Shown: positions 51,820 to 59,852 of the stretch, in pieces
How positions within the stretch are numbered: position 1 is the stretch's first letter
Layout: every line of letters begins with the position of its first letter
Position numbers and translations under genes: made by a program
The notes under the pieces: model-generated
Told to the model about the DNA's origin: nothing
Seen by the model: only the letters and a program-made list of their open reading frames with translations
Database searches by the model: none
Source of the DNA: a virus
Strand: one strand, 5' to 3'
Length of the DNA: 64,000 nucleotides
IMG/VR virus record: IMGVR_UViG_3300020385_000005
Span: 97,782 to 161,781 of that record

Positions 51820-52032
51820 CTAATTGGATTCCATAATGTCTTCTTCACCGTCATTTAAGACTACTTGATCTCTGTTGTCTTCAAGTTGACCTAAATATCC
51901 TATAGCTTCAGAATATAATGCTCCATCATTAAATTCGATTGTCACTTCGTGTTCTCTCAATAGAGTGTTGAGTGCATTGATGAACATTTGAAGAGAGTTC
52001 TTTTGAGAAGAGCTTAAATGATAAGATGACAA
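51820..52032 (-). CDS. Hypothetical small acidic protein
   Basis: 70 residues, helical N-terminal half and a very acidic C-terminus (NDGEEDIMESN). Starts 1 base after the end of a membrane gene's stop. Unknown family. Confidence 0.45.
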   Translation of the reverse strand: MSSYHLSSSQKNSLQMFINALNTLLREHEVTIEFNDGALYSEAIGYLGQLEDNRDQVVLNDGEEDIMESN

Positions 52033-52033
52033 T

Positions 52034-52294
52034 TTATGGATCCTTTTTTGTATTGTCGTTGTTTAACATATTGTTTGAGATTTGTGTATATTTGTCTAGT
52101 GCGGCTTGGCCTAATATATAGCCAACCTGTATGAAGCCAGATACTATTATTAAAGCTAACATTATTCCGAATTCGTATGGGCTTATTTTAGTTGAATGAG
52201 TCCAGATGAAATAAAATGTTAATATTTTCCATCCAAAATCTGCGATTAAATAAGCTAGGAATTTTTTTGACTTTAAAGGTAGTTTTTCTGACAT
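52034..52294 (-). CDS. Two-helix membrane protein, holin-like
   Basis: 86 residues with two membrane helices (about 12-30 and 43-64) and a short charged tail. It is directly upstream of a small gene and the lytic transglycosylase, so it could be a holin, but no experimental hint is present in the sequence. Confidence 0.5.
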   Translation of the reverse strand: MSEKLPLKSKKFLAYLIADFGWKILTFYFIWTHSTKISPYEFGIMLALIIVSGFIQVGYILGQAALDKYTQISNNMLNNDNTKKDP

Positions 52295-52376
52295 GATTTA
52301 AAATCCTGTTAAACTATGGGGAAATCCACACAGATGCAAATTAAATTTATAAAATCATAATAACAGTAATTCATTT

Positions 52377-52637
52377 TTATAATAAGTAAATATCTAGTTC
52401 TTTTACAAATAACGCTGCATCAGGGTTAGCTAGCATTTGGTGGATTATTTTGTCACCAAGATCATTGTTTGGGACAATATAATTGTAAGATACCTTATTG
52501 TATTTGATTGGTCTAGATAAAATTTTAAAAGAATATTCATTAAAGTTTATATTAAATATTTCTTCAATGAGATAATCTATTGGAAGAGATTGATCTTGTT
52601 TATTGTTCATATGTTTTATTACTTCGAGTGGCCACAT
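52377..52637 (-). CDS. Hypothetical protein
   Basis: 86 residues. The ATG is preceded by a short basic-hydrophobic lead (MWPLEVIKHMNNK). It has a strand-helix pattern with KYNKVSYNYIVPNNDLGDK and ends VKELDIYLL. No family found. Confidence 0.45.
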   Translation of the reverse strand: MWPLEVIKHMNNKQDQSLPIDYLIEEIFNINFNEYSFKILSRPIKYNKVSYNYIVPNNDLGDKIIHQMLANPDAALFVKELDIYLL

Positions 52638-52652
52638 GCGTTAAGTACCTCT

Positions 52653-53036
52653 TTAAAAATCATCTTGTTCATGATAATCAGCTAACGCTGGAAATATTTT
52701 GCATATGTAGTCATAAGCGTCCTGTGCTTTGCATAAGCCATTTTCACCTTTAAAACACCTAATTAAAAAATTCAATTCATTATATTCTGTCTGGTCAGAC
52801 CAGTCTTTAAATGAATCATCAAATTCATAATCTTCCCAAGGGATTAAACAAGTCTTCATGAAAAAAGAGATTTCTTCTTCTTTCAGTCTGAAGAAGACTG
52901 AAGGTTGGTCGCTGATGAGCCATTCGAAAAATTCGGCTACATGCACATCATTAGAGTAATTAGTTTGAGCAAGGATTTCCTCTAACTCTTTTTTTTGCTT
53001 TCTTCTTTCAAAAAAATTTTTGATAAATTTAATCAT
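52653..53036 (-). CDS. Hypothetical acidic protein
   Basis: 127 residues. A basic N-terminal helix (NFFERRKQKKEL) is followed by an acidic, aromatic body (PWEDYEFDDSFKDW). The 5' end overlaps the upstream gene by 8 bases. Function unknown. Confidence 0.5.
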   Translation of the reverse strand: MIKFIKNFFERRKQKKELEEILAQTNYSNDVHVAEFFEWLISDQPSVFFRLKEEEISFFMKTCLIPWEDYEFDDSFKDWSDQTEYNELNFLIRCFKGENGLCKAQDAYDYICKIFPALADYHEQDDF

Positions 53037-53331
53037 GAAGAATCGTGCCTTCCTCTAAGAAGATTGGAGTTGTAGGGCCTACATATGCGTTAGCAATGTT
53101 GAAATCGAAATATTCGTTAACTTCTTCAATGCGATCCCAGTTGGAGGGGATCATCTCTTTACTAATAGGCGGGAAAGGTTCGTTATACATGTTTTCAAAA
53201 AGATAATGTATGATGCGTTTTTTTGAATAAATGTAAGTAGGTTCATCAACGATGATTCCAGTTGCAATACCTAAAATAAATTCATCATATATCTCTCTTG
53301 GTTCAAGATGCGTCATTGTTTTGTTTTCCAT
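53029..53331 (-). CDS. Hypothetical protein
   Basis: 100 residues, aromatic- and acid-rich, with a hydrophobic middle (FILGIATGIIVDE). It overlaps the zinc-binding small protein by 29 bases. No recognised motif. Confidence 0.45.
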   Translation of the reverse strand: MENKTMTHLEPREIYDEFILGIATGIIVDEPTYIYSKKRIIHYLFENMYNEPFPPISKEMIPSNWDRIEEVNEYFDFNIANAYVGPTTPIFLEEGTILHD

Positions 53332-53500
53332 TCGGCCATTTATTAAGTGGACACTTTGTGTCTCTAAGTGCAGCCTTTATAATTAAAAAGCAACCGCATT
53401 TAGTGCAACGGTTAAGTTTTTTTTGATAGCAAGGGCAGTCCAAGCAGGTAGACATTCTCTGCTTGTAGCGCTCTTTGCTAATTAACTGTTCTTTATTCAT
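53303..53500 (-). CDS. Small four-plus-cysteine zinc protein of phages
   Basis: 65 residues with C-x2-C (CLDC) and CPCYQKK then CTKCGCFLIIKA and CPLNKW. The C-x2-C...C-x2-C-G-C...C-P-x-x-K-W spacing is a recurrent small phage zinc-binding protein; function not established. It ends inside the next gene, coupled to the lipoprotein gene by a 4-base overlap. Confidence 0.65.
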   Translation of the reverse strand: MNKEQLISKERYKQRMSTCLDCPCYQKKLNRCTKCGCFLIIKAALRDTKCPLNKWPNGKQNNDAS

Positions 53501-53718
53501 TCACTTTCGTCATCTATATCGGGACCAAGATCAAGATCCGGTTCAATGGAAATCGTATCAAAGTCATAGTATTCTACATCTAAATCTGATTCAGAATTGT
53601 TAGCAGCGTCCATTTCTAATGTGGCATCGCGCAAACTAGGTTTAGCTGTTGGTTTTTTATTATCGTCGCAACCAAAAGCAGCAACAAGTAGGACTAATAA
53701 AAGTGCAAGTCTATTCAT
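53497..53718 (-). CDS. Acidic lipoprotein
   Basis: 73 residues. An N-terminal signal peptide ends in a lipobox (LLVAAFGC), so Cys17 is the likely lipidated residue. The rest is strongly acidic (SDLDVEYYDFD, DLDLGPDIDDESE). It may sit in the outer membrane and block superinfection or help lysis; that is inference. Confidence 0.6.
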   Translation of the reverse strand: MNRLALLLVLLVAAFGCDDNKKPTAKPSLRDATLEMDAANNSESDLDVEYYDFDTISIEPDLDLGPDIDDESE

Positions 53719-53767
53719 GAGGTTCTCCTATTTTTATTAGGGTTTTATATAAGGTTAAAAAGAAATT

Positions 53768-54250
53768 TCAAGATTTATTTTTAATTTGTTTTTGTCTATC
53801 GACAGGGAGCCATTCTTCAATGTGAGGATTCAGTGTAACTTGGCTTTCGTCTTTGGTTGTGATGGGGTGAGAATCATGAAAAACAGAAAGCTTATTTATG
53901 ACTGCATTTTGTAGTTCAAACACTTGTTCATTTTTAAGTTGAAGTTGTATTTGACAATCTCTAAGCCTACCTATCAAAGCTGCTCTATCTGCATCAGAAG
54001 AAGACAGCTTATCTTTAAGTTCTTCTACTTCGCTTGGGTCTCGACCAGAAGCTATAGCCATCATACTTGATATTGATCCAGTTATCATACCTAAGATTCC
54101 GACAAGTACATCTCGATTTTCATCAACAATTTTGACATATGTTAAAAACAATATTAAACCAACGACAATTATCATAAAAACAACGCTAAACCACCAACCT
54201 CGTTTAGACTTGTCAGAAAGTATGCCTTGCTTAAATTTTTGTGCATTCAT
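53768..54250 (-). CDS. Two-TM membrane protein coupled to a cyclase
   Basis: 160 residues. Two membrane helices (about 20-40 and 46-66; the second ends GRDPSEVEELK) are followed by a coiled coil (about 70-115) and a polar tail. Its ATG overlaps the cyclase stop by 4 bases, so the two are translated as a pair. Such a pair resembles cyclase plus membrane effector (as in Pycsar), or a holin-like protein with a fortuitous neighbour. Confidence 0.5.
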   Translation of the reverse strand: MNAQKFKQGILSDKSKRGWWFSVVFMIIVVGLILFLTYVKIVDENRDVLVGILGMITGSISSMMAIASGRDPSEVEELKDKLSSSDADRAALIGRLRDCQIQLQLKNEQVFELQNAVINKLSVFHDSHPITTKDESQVTLNPHIEEWLPVDRQKQIKNKS

Positions 54251-55101
54251 GTTAGTACCTTTTGGATGTAATCAATTATAAACTGTATGTATTCGAAAGG
54301 TCTGAAAATCAAATAATCTATGTTCCAATTTTGTTTTTGATTCCTAGACGATAACAGAGGCCAAAAAGTGTACAATAAATACGAGAAAGCCAAAGAGCCT
54401 ACTCTCCAATATACCCACATAAATTTCTGCTGCCATTTTTTGTGGCGGAGCTTTATACTTATTTTTTTTGGGCCAGCTATTTTCTTAACCTTGTCGTTTG
54501 AAAGCGGTGGTTGAAGATGAGACTCTTCGGTTCCAACTGCCCAAAGTTGCTCTGGTTTTGCAACTCCTTTAAATTGATAAAGACCTATACAGACAATTAA
54601 AGTATTTTTTGGAATGTAAGGATGACTAGATACTCTATCTTTGTAAGCTAAATACGCTTGATGTGTTAAAATGATTTGTTTTGGACCACATAGGCTCATA
54701 GCTCTAGCGGCTACATTTTTTCCTATTCCATCAAGAGATATTCTTTTATGATTAGCGGCAATTAAAGCGTCTGAGTTTTTTGCTATAAGCATTTCATCCC
54801 AATGAATCCCAATGCGGGTTTCAAAAGGAAATTTATGTTGCAATAGTTTTTTTTTGTAAAAAAAAGAGAACGCTATAGCGTCATGCACTGTATAGAAATA
54901 CATCAAAAATCCATCTGAAGAATCAGATAGAACGCCGTTGAACCTTGTGATTAAACTTATGCAAAGTTTATCATGCGCTTTGAACCATTTAGTTGAAGCT
55001 AAATTACCTGCTTTTTGCACAAATTTTGTGCTACCGATTATGTCAGTAAGGACTATAGCAATGGTTTGAGAATTGATATTACCTTCTTGCAAAATGGACA
55101 T
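54247..55101 (-). CDS. Class III nucleotidyl cyclase (adenylate/guanylate cyclase-like) with C-terminal membrane segment
   Basis: 284 residues. The cyclase homology domain (about 13-165) has the first metal Asp in VLTDIIGST, a second Asp in SDSSDGFLMYF, the RIGIHWDEM strand, LDGIGKNVAARAMSLC (with the Asn and Arg of the transition state), and a GPKQIIL end. The usual substrate-specificity positions cannot be assigned by eye. A C-terminal hydrophobic stretch (about 235-250) anchors it. It probably makes a cyclic nucleotide (cAMP, cGMP or cCMP/cUMP). Confidence 0.75.
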   Translation of the reverse strand: MSILQEGNINSQTIAIVLTDIIGSTKFVQKAGNLASTKWFKAHDKLCISLITRFNGVLSDSSDGFLMYFYTVHDAIAFSFFYKKKLLQHKFPFETRIGIHWDEMLIAKNSDALIAANHKRISLDGIGKNVAARAMSLCGPKQIILTHQAYLAYKDRVSSHPYIPKNTLIVCIGLYQFKGVAKPEQLWAVGTEESHLQPPLSNDKVKKIAGPKKISIKLRHKKWQQKFMWVYWRVGSLAFSYLLYTFWPLLSSRNQKQNWNIDYLIFRPFEYIQFIIDYIQKVLT

Positions 55102-55152
55102 ATAGTACTCCTTTTGTAATCAGTATAATACCATTTAACATTTTAAATCTAG

Positions 55153-55230
55153 TTAAGTAAAATAGATGTAAAGGCCTAATAATGTAAAAAGATAAGTCAT
55201 TATAACAGTAGCTTCATTAATAATTTTCAT
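55153..55230 (-). CDS. 25-residue membrane peptide
   Basis: A short frame with a strong AGGAG ribosome site 7 bases before its ATG. A single hydrophobic helix (VIMTYLFTLLGLYIYF) follows a short polar head. The clear ribosome site favours a real gene of unknown role. Confidence 0.45.
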   Translation of the reverse strand: MKIINEATVIMTYLFTLLGLYIYFT

Positions 55231-55303
55231 TGGATACTCCTATGGTTTGCTAGAAGTTTAATAGCAGTGTAGTTGTTTGATTTTCAATTAAAATTTATAA
55301 AAA

Positions 55304-55382
55304 TGAGTTGTTAAGGAATCGAACCTTAATTTATAAAAAGTGAAAGATTTAAAAACGGAATATTTGCAATACCAATCAACCC
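55304..55382 (-). ncRNA. tRNA-like element A
   Basis: Minus strand: 7-base acceptor (55382-55376 with 55311-55305, one mismatch), T-arm stem TAAGG/CCTTA with loop TTCGATT, discriminator A. The region between is AU-rich with no clear D-arm or anticodon arm. It resembles a tRNA 3' half but not a canonical tRNA. It is one of three such elements in this 900-base cluster. Confidence 0.4.
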
Positions 55383-55432
55383 TTAGCGCACGACTTACAA
55401 ACCCTTCGCGCTTAGGGGCGTCACCACAACGC
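55380..55432 (-). other. GC-rich stem-loops next to tRNA-like A
   Basis: A 10-base-pair stem with one mismatch (55380-55389 with 55408-55417) and a small GCGT/ACGC hairpin (55418-55432) stand out against the AT-rich background. They immediately precede tRNA-like A on the minus strand and suggest a structured leader or an undescribed small RNA. Confidence 0.35.
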
Positions 55433-55503
55433 TTACCATACAGTTATCACGAGTCCTTAGTTTTGAAAAATCTAAAGAAAATTGTATGAAATTTTGATTT
55501 AAA

Positions 55504-55541
55504 ATAGGTCTGCGATAAGCCAAATCGCATTAAAGACCTAT
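55504..55541 (-). terminator. Hairpin after tRNA(CAU): terminator or processing stem
   Basis: Two stacked stems (7 and 6 base pairs; 55504-55510 with 55535-55541, 55511-55516 with 55524-55529) around a 7-base loop, with a 5-base bulge. It starts 2 bases after the tRNA 3' end on the minus strand and is followed by a TTTT run, so it could end or trim the transcript. Confidence 0.45.
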
Positions 55542-55543
55542 AG

Positions 55544-55616
55544 TGGGCCCCCTGGGGATTGAACCCAGGACCTGCCGATTATGAGTCGGATGCTCTAACC
55601 ACTGAGCTAGAGGCCC
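55544..55616 (-). tRNA. tRNA with CAU anticodon (Ile-CAU or Met)
   Basis: Full cloverleaf: acceptor GGGCCTC with GGGGCCC (one G-U pair), D-arm GCTC/GAGC, anticodon loop CTCATAA, and T-arm CTGGG/CCCAG with loop TTCAATC. CAU is read as Met, or as Ile (AUA) if C34 is made lysidine. The body resembles bacterial tRNA-Ile2, and AUA is a frequent codon in an AT-rich phage. No CCA is encoded. Confidence 0.9.
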
Positions 55617-55620
55617 AAAA

Positions 55621-55646
55621 CGTGCAGCGTAGAATTGCGCTGCACG
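55621..55646 (-). other. 9-bp hairpin at the 5' side of tRNA(CAU)
   Basis: Perfect 9-base-pair stem (55621-55629 with 55638-55646) closing an 8-base loop, just upstream of the tRNA on the minus strand. No T-run follows. It may be a leader processing stem between tRNA-like B and the tRNA. Confidence 0.45.
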
Positions 55647-55677
55647 CAAAGCAACATTACTATCCGTTAAGACAGAA

Positions 55678-55772
55678 GGTAGTATACAGGAGTCGAACCT
55701 GCCAATAGTGAATTTAGTCATCCTGTCAACCTGTTCTCATAAGTTAATAAATAGAAATATAAACCATACTAC
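55678..55772 (-). ncRNA. tRNA-like element B
   Basis: Minus strand: perfect 7-base-pair acceptor (55772-55766 with 55685-55679) and T-arm GCAGG/CCTGT with loop TTCGACT. 63 bases separate acceptor and T-stem, too long for a normal tRNA without a long variable arm, and no D-arm or anticodon stem could be found. It shares a conserved core (GAACA, TTGA, GGA, CACTATT) with element C. Confidence 0.45.
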
Positions 55773-55860
55773 GTCACCAGCGACTACTACCGTAATTTGT
55801 TTTACAAAAATTAGTTTAATTTGTAAATGTTTTGGCGGGTTTTTAAACGTTTTACAGAGA

Positions 55861-56049
55861 TCAAGGTGATTCGTAAACGTTTTGGTATTTTATTCTAGCT
55901 TCTCTAGAAATACTGACAGTATCGATTGCTCGATATTCAAGTGCTTCTTCTTTTTCAAGGATTAGTTTTTTAAACTCCACAGGGGAGATATAGTATCTGT
56001 GAAGGTCATATCTTAGATCATAGTATTTAGAAATAGCTGAAGTCTTCAT
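55861..56049 (-). CDS. Hypothetical small basic-acidic protein
   Basis: 62 residues, helix-rich (KKLILEKEEALEYRAID) with a basic start and no membrane helix. It sits inside the tRNA cluster between elements B and C. Function unknown. Confidence 0.45.
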   Translation of the reverse strand: MKTSAISKYYDLRYDLHRYYISPVEFKKLILEKEEALEYRAIDTVSISREARIKYQNVYESP

Positions 56050-56066
56050 TTTAAAGCCTTAATGTA

Positions 56067-56176
56067 TGCAATGCGTAGGAGTCGAACCTACAATAATAGT
56101 GTATTTCAGTGTCCATCAAATGTTCAATAAATCAAATGTTGGAATAATATTATTCTACCCTAATAGTAGGCATTGC
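56067..56176 (-). ncRNA. tRNA-like element C
   Basis: Minus strand: 7-base-pair acceptor GCAATGC/GCATTGC and T-arm GTAGG/CCTAC with loop TTCGACT, discriminator A. 78 bases lie between acceptor and T-stem, with a D-like CTAC/GTAG arm but no canonical anticodon arm. It contains the direct repeat ACATTTGAT and an inner palindrome. The 3' core is similar to element B, so they are probably one RNA family. Confidence 0.45.
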
Positions 56177-56299
56177 GGAAATAGGTGTCCAGCATGCAAG
56201 CTTTCTGGACGTAAAGGGGAGTGCCCAGTCCCGTTTTATATAGCTGAAAACGAAAAACTATATAAACCTTGCTTGTTGTGCCAAACAACTTGACACAAG

Positions 56300-56371
56300 C
56301 ACACCAGGCAGGATTTGAACCTGCGACCAATGGCTTAGAAGGCCACTGCTCTTCCACTGAGCTACTGGTGC
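56300..56371 (-). tRNA. tRNA-Arg (UCU anticodon)
   Basis: Cloverleaf with acceptor GCACCAG/CTGGTGT (one G-U pair), D-arm GCTC/GAGC, anticodon arm with loop CTTCTAA (anticodon UCU, reads AGA/AGG), and T-arm GCAGG/CCTGC with loop TTCAAAT. AGA is frequent in AT-rich genes here, a common reason for phage tRNA-Arg. No CCA encoded. Confidence 0.93.
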
Positions 56372-56387
56372 TCACCCCTTGCGGGGG

Positions 56388-57509
56388 TTAAGTTAAGAAT
56401 TTTAAATTATTAGAAATTCTTTCATGTTGAGATTCCGGCGCTTCTATAAGAAGCTCTTCCATTAGTACTTTAGACAAACTCTTCCTATCTGTATAGTATA
56501 AGATCAAGGAGATTTCATCTTTTAAACGCCAATGATATACATCACTTTGAGCGAATAAAAAGTGTTTCATTTTTTCTGAATTTAAAGTTAAAGAATTTGG
56601 AAATAATGATGAAAGTGCCCAAAAGAGAGCTTTAGAATATTCACTTGCAATTCTATAGTGCCTTACAAGGTGATATGCAACTTCAGGGTATCTATCTGGA
56701 TTAGTTTTCGCTGCTTCTAGGAGATATCTTTCTGCTTCAACAACGTCTTTCAAATTATGTAGGTGCAATAAACCTAATTGATAATAAGAGTAGAAGACTT
56801 CTTCTGCCCAACCTCCTAGTGTGATTCTTTTTTTATAACCTTGAATTGCTAATTCAACTTCTTCTGCGTCTTTATAACTTTGAGCAAGATAAAAAGCTGA
56901 CCTTGCATCTTTTGGATTTCGCATCAACTCAGTTTCAAGTAAGCCTGCGTCTTTCAAATACTTTTCTTTAGAAGAAACATTATGAGATTTGGCTCCTTGA
57001 TGAGGATGGCTAATTATATGAAGCAGTTTAGGATCAATAGATTCAGAAGTTATAACTTCTTTTGCAGAAAGATAATTGTGAACAGGAGCATTCCACTTCC
57101 AACCAATTTTATTATTATTGGAAATATTTATTAGTGCAGGAAGCTCATAATTAACTCTAGAGTATTTTCGTGTAATATTGTAACAATCTTTGTTAAGCTG
57201 GATTAAAATTTCTTGATTGACAACATTCAACTCTTCATCTGCATCAATTATTAAAACATAATCAGCTGTTCCGATTGCTAATTCTAAAGCGATTTGGCGA
57301 TTAACGCCAAAATTTACCCAAGGTCTTTCGTGTAAACCACCTGGGATGCGATTGTTTCGCATGTAGTTTTTTATATACTCTTGAGTACCATCGGTGCTGC
57401 CAGTGTCTACAATCAAATAAGTATCAATATGATTGATTAATGAATCAAAAAGTCTAGGTAAAACTTTTATTTCATTTTTAACAATCATATTCAAGCATAT
57501 GGTAGGCAT
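56388..57509 (-). CDS. Family 2 glycosyltransferase with TPR-like C-terminus
   Basis: 373 residues. The GT-A domain has MIVKNEIKVL, DTGSTDGT (nucleotide-sugar binding), and DxD in IIDADEE. Residues about 195-330 are TPR-like helical repeats (ARSAFYLAQSYKDAEEVELAIQGY). It transfers a sugar from a nucleotide donor, perhaps to virion protein, DNA or host surface glycan. It follows tRNA-Arg directly. Confidence 0.82.
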   Translation of the reverse strand: MPTICLNMIVKNEIKVLPRLFDSLINHIDTYLIVDTGSTDGTQEYIKNYMRNNRIPGGLHERPWVNFGVNRQIALELAIGTADYVLIIDADEELNVVNQEILIQLNKDCYNITRKYSRVNYELPALINISNNNKIGWKWNAPVHNYLSAKEVITSESIDPKLLHIISHPHQGAKSHNVSSKEKYLKDAGLLETELMRNPKDARSAFYLAQSYKDAEEVELAIQGYKKRITLGGWAEEVFYSYYQLGLLHLHNLKDVVEAERYLLEAAKTNPDRYPEVAYHLVRHYRIASEYSKALFWALSSLFPNSLTLNSEKMKHFLFAQSDVYHWRLKDEISLILYYTDRKSLSKVLMEELLIEAPESQHERISNNLKFLT

Positions 57510-57518
57510 TACATTCCT

Positions 57519-57845
57519 TTAGCAACCAATCTCTTCGTCCATAAACATTTCAGGAACAATACTCAAGAGATATAGATAAGCTGGTATCCATTTATCATGT
57601 TCTTGATCTTTTAGTATACTAAAATAGTTCCTTAAAGATATTGATGAATCAATTTCAGGTAAATTAGAAAAATTGGTTACATATTTCTTTTTTTTAAAAG
57701 TTTTTTTTATTAAATTTATATCTTTTAGTGACAGGTTAAATTCATTTTGAGATTGAATTTGGGCCATCGAATTTTCAAGAAATATCAAATCAATGCAACA
57801 ACAATTAAAAATTGCAGTCAATAAGATTAACTTAAAGCTATGCAT
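57519..57845 (-). CDS. Secreted hypothetical protein
   Basis: About 108 residues from the ATG at 57845. A hydrophobic signal segment (FKLILLTAIFNCCC) opens it, then a Lys-rich and Phe-rich body. Three adjacent Cys sit at the end of the signal and might form a lipidation or cleavage site. It overlaps the preceding gene by 8 bases. Role unknown. Confidence 0.5.
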   Translation of the reverse strand: MHSFKLILLTAIFNCCCIDLIFLENSMAQIQSQNEFNLSLKDINLIKKTFKKKKYVTNFSNLPEIDSSISLRNYFSILKDQEHDKWIPAYLYLLSIVPEMFMDEEIGC

Positions 57846-58116
57846 TGATAAATATACTCCTGCTTGGATCACTAAGGAATTGTTCGCGAACTTCAGGGGT
57901 TAATTCTGGAAAAGCATTTTGAATGTAAACATCAGGGCCTGAGCAAAGATAAGTTAACTTTTCGCAAAGAGTTGAATAGTTCATCTCAAGGTTAAAAGAC
58001 CAGGCACCTAAAAAAGCACTCTTTACAGTAACATTGCAGGGGTTAGTGCCCTTGGATTCTACTGTATATGTTTTTCTGTTAAATGGATTAGGAGAATTTA
58101 AATTAAAGGTTTTCAT
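57838..58116 (-). CDS. Conserved small phage protein (I-Q-N-A-F-P-x-L-T-P-E-x-R-E family)
   Basis: 92 residues. A beta N-terminal half followed by VYIQNAFPELTPEVREQFL, a motif that recurs in many phage proteins of unknown function (x-I-Q-x-A-F-P-x-L-T-x-x-E-R-E). It overlaps both neighbours (by 8 and 4 bases). Confidence 0.55.
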   Translation of the reverse strand: MKTFNLNSPNPFNRKTYTVESKGTNPCNVTVKSAFLGAWSFNLEMNYSTLCEKLTYLCSGPDVYIQNAFPELTPEVREQFLSDPSRSIFINA

Positions 58117-58376
58117 TTTTTGTATGGGCCTTTCAGTAGCCTAACATAGTATTTAGTATATTTAGCTTTAGTACAAGTTAAATTTTGCGGATAGATACTG
58201 TTCTTTAAAACAGTGTATTCTTGTTCAGTCATTGGGAAGAGTTTTATTTGAGTAGTTTTATCAAAACAGTTGTAGAAAACAATTTTCTGGTTATAAAGAT
58301 CATGATTTGCTTTATATAATAAATAACCGACAAAAGAGATAAAGAAGGTAAGGAAAAGTTTTTCTAGACTATTCAT
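58113..58376 (-). CDS. Small protein with one N-terminal membrane helix
   Basis: 87 residues. A signal-anchor-like helix (LFLTFFISFVGYLLY) precedes a soluble part with two Cys. Coupled by a 4-base overlap to the previous gene. Function unknown. Confidence 0.5.
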   Translation of the reverse strand: MNSLEKLFLTFFISFVGYLLYKANHDLYNQKIVFYNCFDKTTQIKLFPMTEQEYTVLKNSIYPQNLTCTKAKYTKYYVRLLKGPYKK

Positions 58377-58379
58377 AAA

Positions 58380-58703
58380 TTACCTTCCATTGTGCGCTTC
58401 ATGTTTCATGAAGGCATCTTGAAGTGCTAAGATAGCTTCGTTAGCATAAAGTACTTCTAGCTCACCTAAGTTTTCATGCATGTAATTCTCTTTATCAATT
58501 TGCAATTTAAAAACTTTAGTAGAAGTTTTAGTAGTTGGTTTTAGTTTAACTTTATCAAATCTTGTTGTTAACGTTTTGAGACGTTTTTGAGTCATAGATA
58601 AAACAATGCCTATTTCTAAAATCAAACCTCCGTAACGAGGATTTCCTCCTGGCATTAAAAACATGTCCCCAGGGCTGAGATTTTGACCTAGCATGTCTTT
58701 CAT
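58380..58703 (-). CDS. Hypothetical protein, small barrel-like
   Basis: 107 residues. It opens MLGQNLSPGDMFLMPGG and has strands with GLILEIGIVLSMT, then a helical C-terminal third. The start resembles small SH3- or KOW-like barrels, but no family could be assigned. It lies 4 bases after the previous gene. Confidence 0.45.
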   Translation of the reverse strand: MKDMLGQNLSPGDMFLMPGGNPRYGGLILEIGIVLSMTQKRLKTLTTRFDKVKLKPTTKTSTKVFKLQIDKENYMHENLGELEVLYANEAILALQDAFMKHEAHNGR

Positions 58704-58715
58704 ATCATTACCCCT

Positions 58716-59852
58716 TTATTTGGTAAAATTATATTTATGGTATCTTTGTTGAACATTTGCATAAGCTGATAAACGTGTAGTTTCAAGAGCTTGAGATAAC
58801 AACTGTTCGTGAGAGTCTGCATTGCTATTTTTTAAATTTGATGCAATTGCATCGTAATTAATAACAAGATTGTTTAATACATCAGTCATAGCAGTCATCA
58901 TATGGCAAATAATGTGGAACGATTGAGGCCACACAATTCTTTCTACTGATGAGTGCGACATATCTCTTTCGAACCATAGGTTGTTATTATCGAGAACTGT
59001 TAAGTAATTATTTTTAATGATTCTTGCTAAACCGCAAAGTTTTTCAGAAGAAATTGGATTTTTCTTATGTGGCATAGCTGAACTACCAGCTTGGCCTTGA
59101 GAGAATCCTTCTTGTACTTCGTTGATTTCATCGATTGCCATTAATCGTATTTGAGTAGCCATTCTTTCTATTGCTGATGCAAACAAAGTTAAGGAGTACA
59201 TTAAGGTAGTAGAATAAAAACGAGGTACAACTTGAGTAGTTATGGGTGCGGGAGAAATATTTAATTGTTGTAAAGTTTTTGTTGCAGCTTCTTGGTCTAC
59301 ATAAGAGCTCGTTCCAACAGGCCCAGTTAATTGTCCATATAAATTTTCTCTGCCTAGCTTTAGAAACTTGTGTGCATGTATTAACTCTGCATCGAATAAT
59401 TCAATTCTTTTATTAAAGTCTATGACTTCTGCATGTTTGCCATGTGTTCTACCAATAGCTTTTACGTCATTTAAACGTTTGAAAATACTACTAACACTGT
59501 ATTGAAGGTGAATCCAGCAATCCTTTATTTCACTTTCGCTATGTTTTAGCTGTAGGTTGAAGGCGGTGTCTATAATATCCGAACTAGTTAATCCATAATG
59601 AAGATTTTGCAAAATTTCATTATCTTTGTAATGTTCTAACCTTTCATGAAGATGAGTCAAAAAAGCAACAAATTCATGTTTGGTTTCTCGTTCATATCGT
59701 TCAACAACTCTATCATGTCGAGCTGTTGGATAGATATTGTTCCTATTCATTTTATTGTTAAGGTATTTTAAACTGATTCTTTCCCAAAGATCATACCTAT
59801 AAGGTTTTGACCATATTTGTTTAATACGTTTGTTTTCATATCGTTCAATCAT
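58716..59852 (-). CDS. purB: Adenylosuccinate lyase
   Basis: 378 residues, fumarase/aspartase superfamily. Motifs: LTSSDIID, GRTHGKHAE and GSSAMPHKKNP (the flexible catalytic loop), with the expected His and Ser. It splits adenylosuccinate to AMP and fumarate. It is shorter than E. coli PurB (about 456), as in short forms of the family. Directly overlaps PurA by 8 bases, so both make AMP from IMP. Confidence 0.9.
   Translation of the reverse strand: MIERYENKRIKQIWSKPYRYDLWERISLKYLNNKMNRNNIYPTARHDRVVERYERETKHEFVAFLTHLHERLEHYKDNEILQNLHYGLTSSDIIDTAFNLQLKHSESEIKDCWIHLQYSVSSIFKRLNDVKAIGRTHGKHAEVIDFNKRIELFDAELIHAHKFLKLGRENLYGQLTGPVGTSSYVDQEAATKTLQQLNISPAPITTQVVPRFYSTTLMYSLTLFASAIERMATQIRLMAIDEINEVQEGFSQGQAGSSAMPHKKNPISSEKLCGLARIIKNNYLTVLDNNNLWFERDMSHSSVERIVWPQSFHIICHMMTAMTDVLNNLVINYDAIASNLKNSNADSHEQLLSQALETTRLSAYANVQQRYHKYNFTK

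Noticed and set aside
55304-56176. tmRNA in the tRNA cluster
   Set aside because: Although the 3' T-arms look tmRNA-like, no 5' GGG...TTCGAC element and no resume-codon tag was found.
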